From Membranipora membranacea (lineage: Eukaryota > Bryozoa > Gymnolaemata > Cheilostomatida > Membraniporidae), in contig OU612068.1 in assembly GCA_914767715.1 (NCBI GenBank), positions 22,194,001 through 22,258,000 of the forward strand: a stretch of 64,000 bases of DNA, read 5' to 3'. Shown here piece by piece: positions 63,745 through 64,000 of this stretch. The notes under the pieces were generated by a model that ran no database searches, was not told where the DNA came from, and saw nothing but the letters and a program-made list of their open reading frames with translations. The first letter of the stretch is position 1, and every line of letters starts with the position of its first letter. The position numbers and the translations under genes were made by a program.

Positions 63745-64000
63745 ATGGTTAGTGTCAAGACCGCGGCGATCAGCTAATTGTTTTGGTAATGGCATCGACA
63801 GTGTATATTGTTTAATAAATCGCTTGTAAGCTCCCTTGACAAAAATCCAAAAAAAACTATGGAGATGCAATCTTGTTTTCATAAGAACTTTTGGCCTGCT
63901 ATAGTGTTATTTTTTTCCAGCTTTTTCACCTAATTAGATGCCTATATTATGCCGATATATGACTTGCCAGATGACTTGCCAGATCGCACAAGTTACTAGT
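63745..64000 (+). repeat. Tandem duplication, right copy (upstream region of a likely next paralogue)
   Basis: Matches 61110-61345, the region 110-345 bp before the ATG of the secreted eight-cysteine gene. By that spacing the next copy's start would fall just past the window end. Confidence 0.7.

Noticed and set aside
63697-63882. Minus-strand frame at the right edge as a sulfotransferase 5' exon
   Set aside because: No phosphosulfate-binding motif, and the region is a duplicated non-coding upstream sequence.

Overview
The window is AT-rich metazoan nuclear DNA. It has spliceosomal introns with standard GT..AG borders, vertebrate-like single-copy metabolic genes and a dense load of decayed transposons. 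Gene content (urocanate hydratase, DECR1-type 2,4-dienoyl-CoA reductase, an SLC18B1-like MFS carrier, an HNK-1/CHST-family sulfotransferase) fits a marine invertebrate, possibly a deuterostome; species cannot be fixed from sequence alone. Exon coordinates were read by hand from splice sites, reading phase and family motifs.

Layout. 1-14 kb: decayed mobile-element territory. It holds two paralogous copies of an unrecognised two-exon module (136-962 and 7855-8676), a possible LTR carrying two adjacent minisatellites (1982-2761), GC-rich hairpins near 5.1 and 5.95 kb, and an intron-containing P-element-superfamily transposase gene with GLI/ZIC-like zinc fingers, broken by stops and frameshifts. 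14-28 kb: no intact host gene seen. It holds a MITE with a tRNA-like core, the 3' exons of a relative of the transposase gene on the minus strand, two tRNA-derived SINE families, two dead non-LTR reverse transcriptases and a dispersed repeat. 28.9-33.5 kb (minus): MFS transporter with an in-frame TGA where a Trp codon is expected. 37.6-53.1 kb (minus): complete 15-exon urocanate hydratase gene of 680 codons. Its 5.8-kb intron 4 carries, on the opposite strand, a tandem family of small secreted cysteine-loop peptide genes: one dead copy, one 62-residue copy and one multi-exon copy. 53.9-54.6 kb: LINE fragment split by a 97-bp hAT-like MITE. 55.1-59.2 kb (plus): DECR1 without its first exon. 59.8-60.8 kb (minus): last two exons of a carbohydrate sulfotransferase. 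61.4-63.6 kb (plus): complete three-exon gene for an unrecognised secreted eight-cysteine protein; its upstream region recurs at the window's right edge, so a tandem copy probably begins just beyond it.

The most original part is the peptide family in the urocanase intron. Each module is a C-X11-C loop with the core motif CHPDSP, every loop is split by an intron at the same residue and phase, and the internal exons have lengths divisible by three, so loops can be added or skipped without breaking frame.
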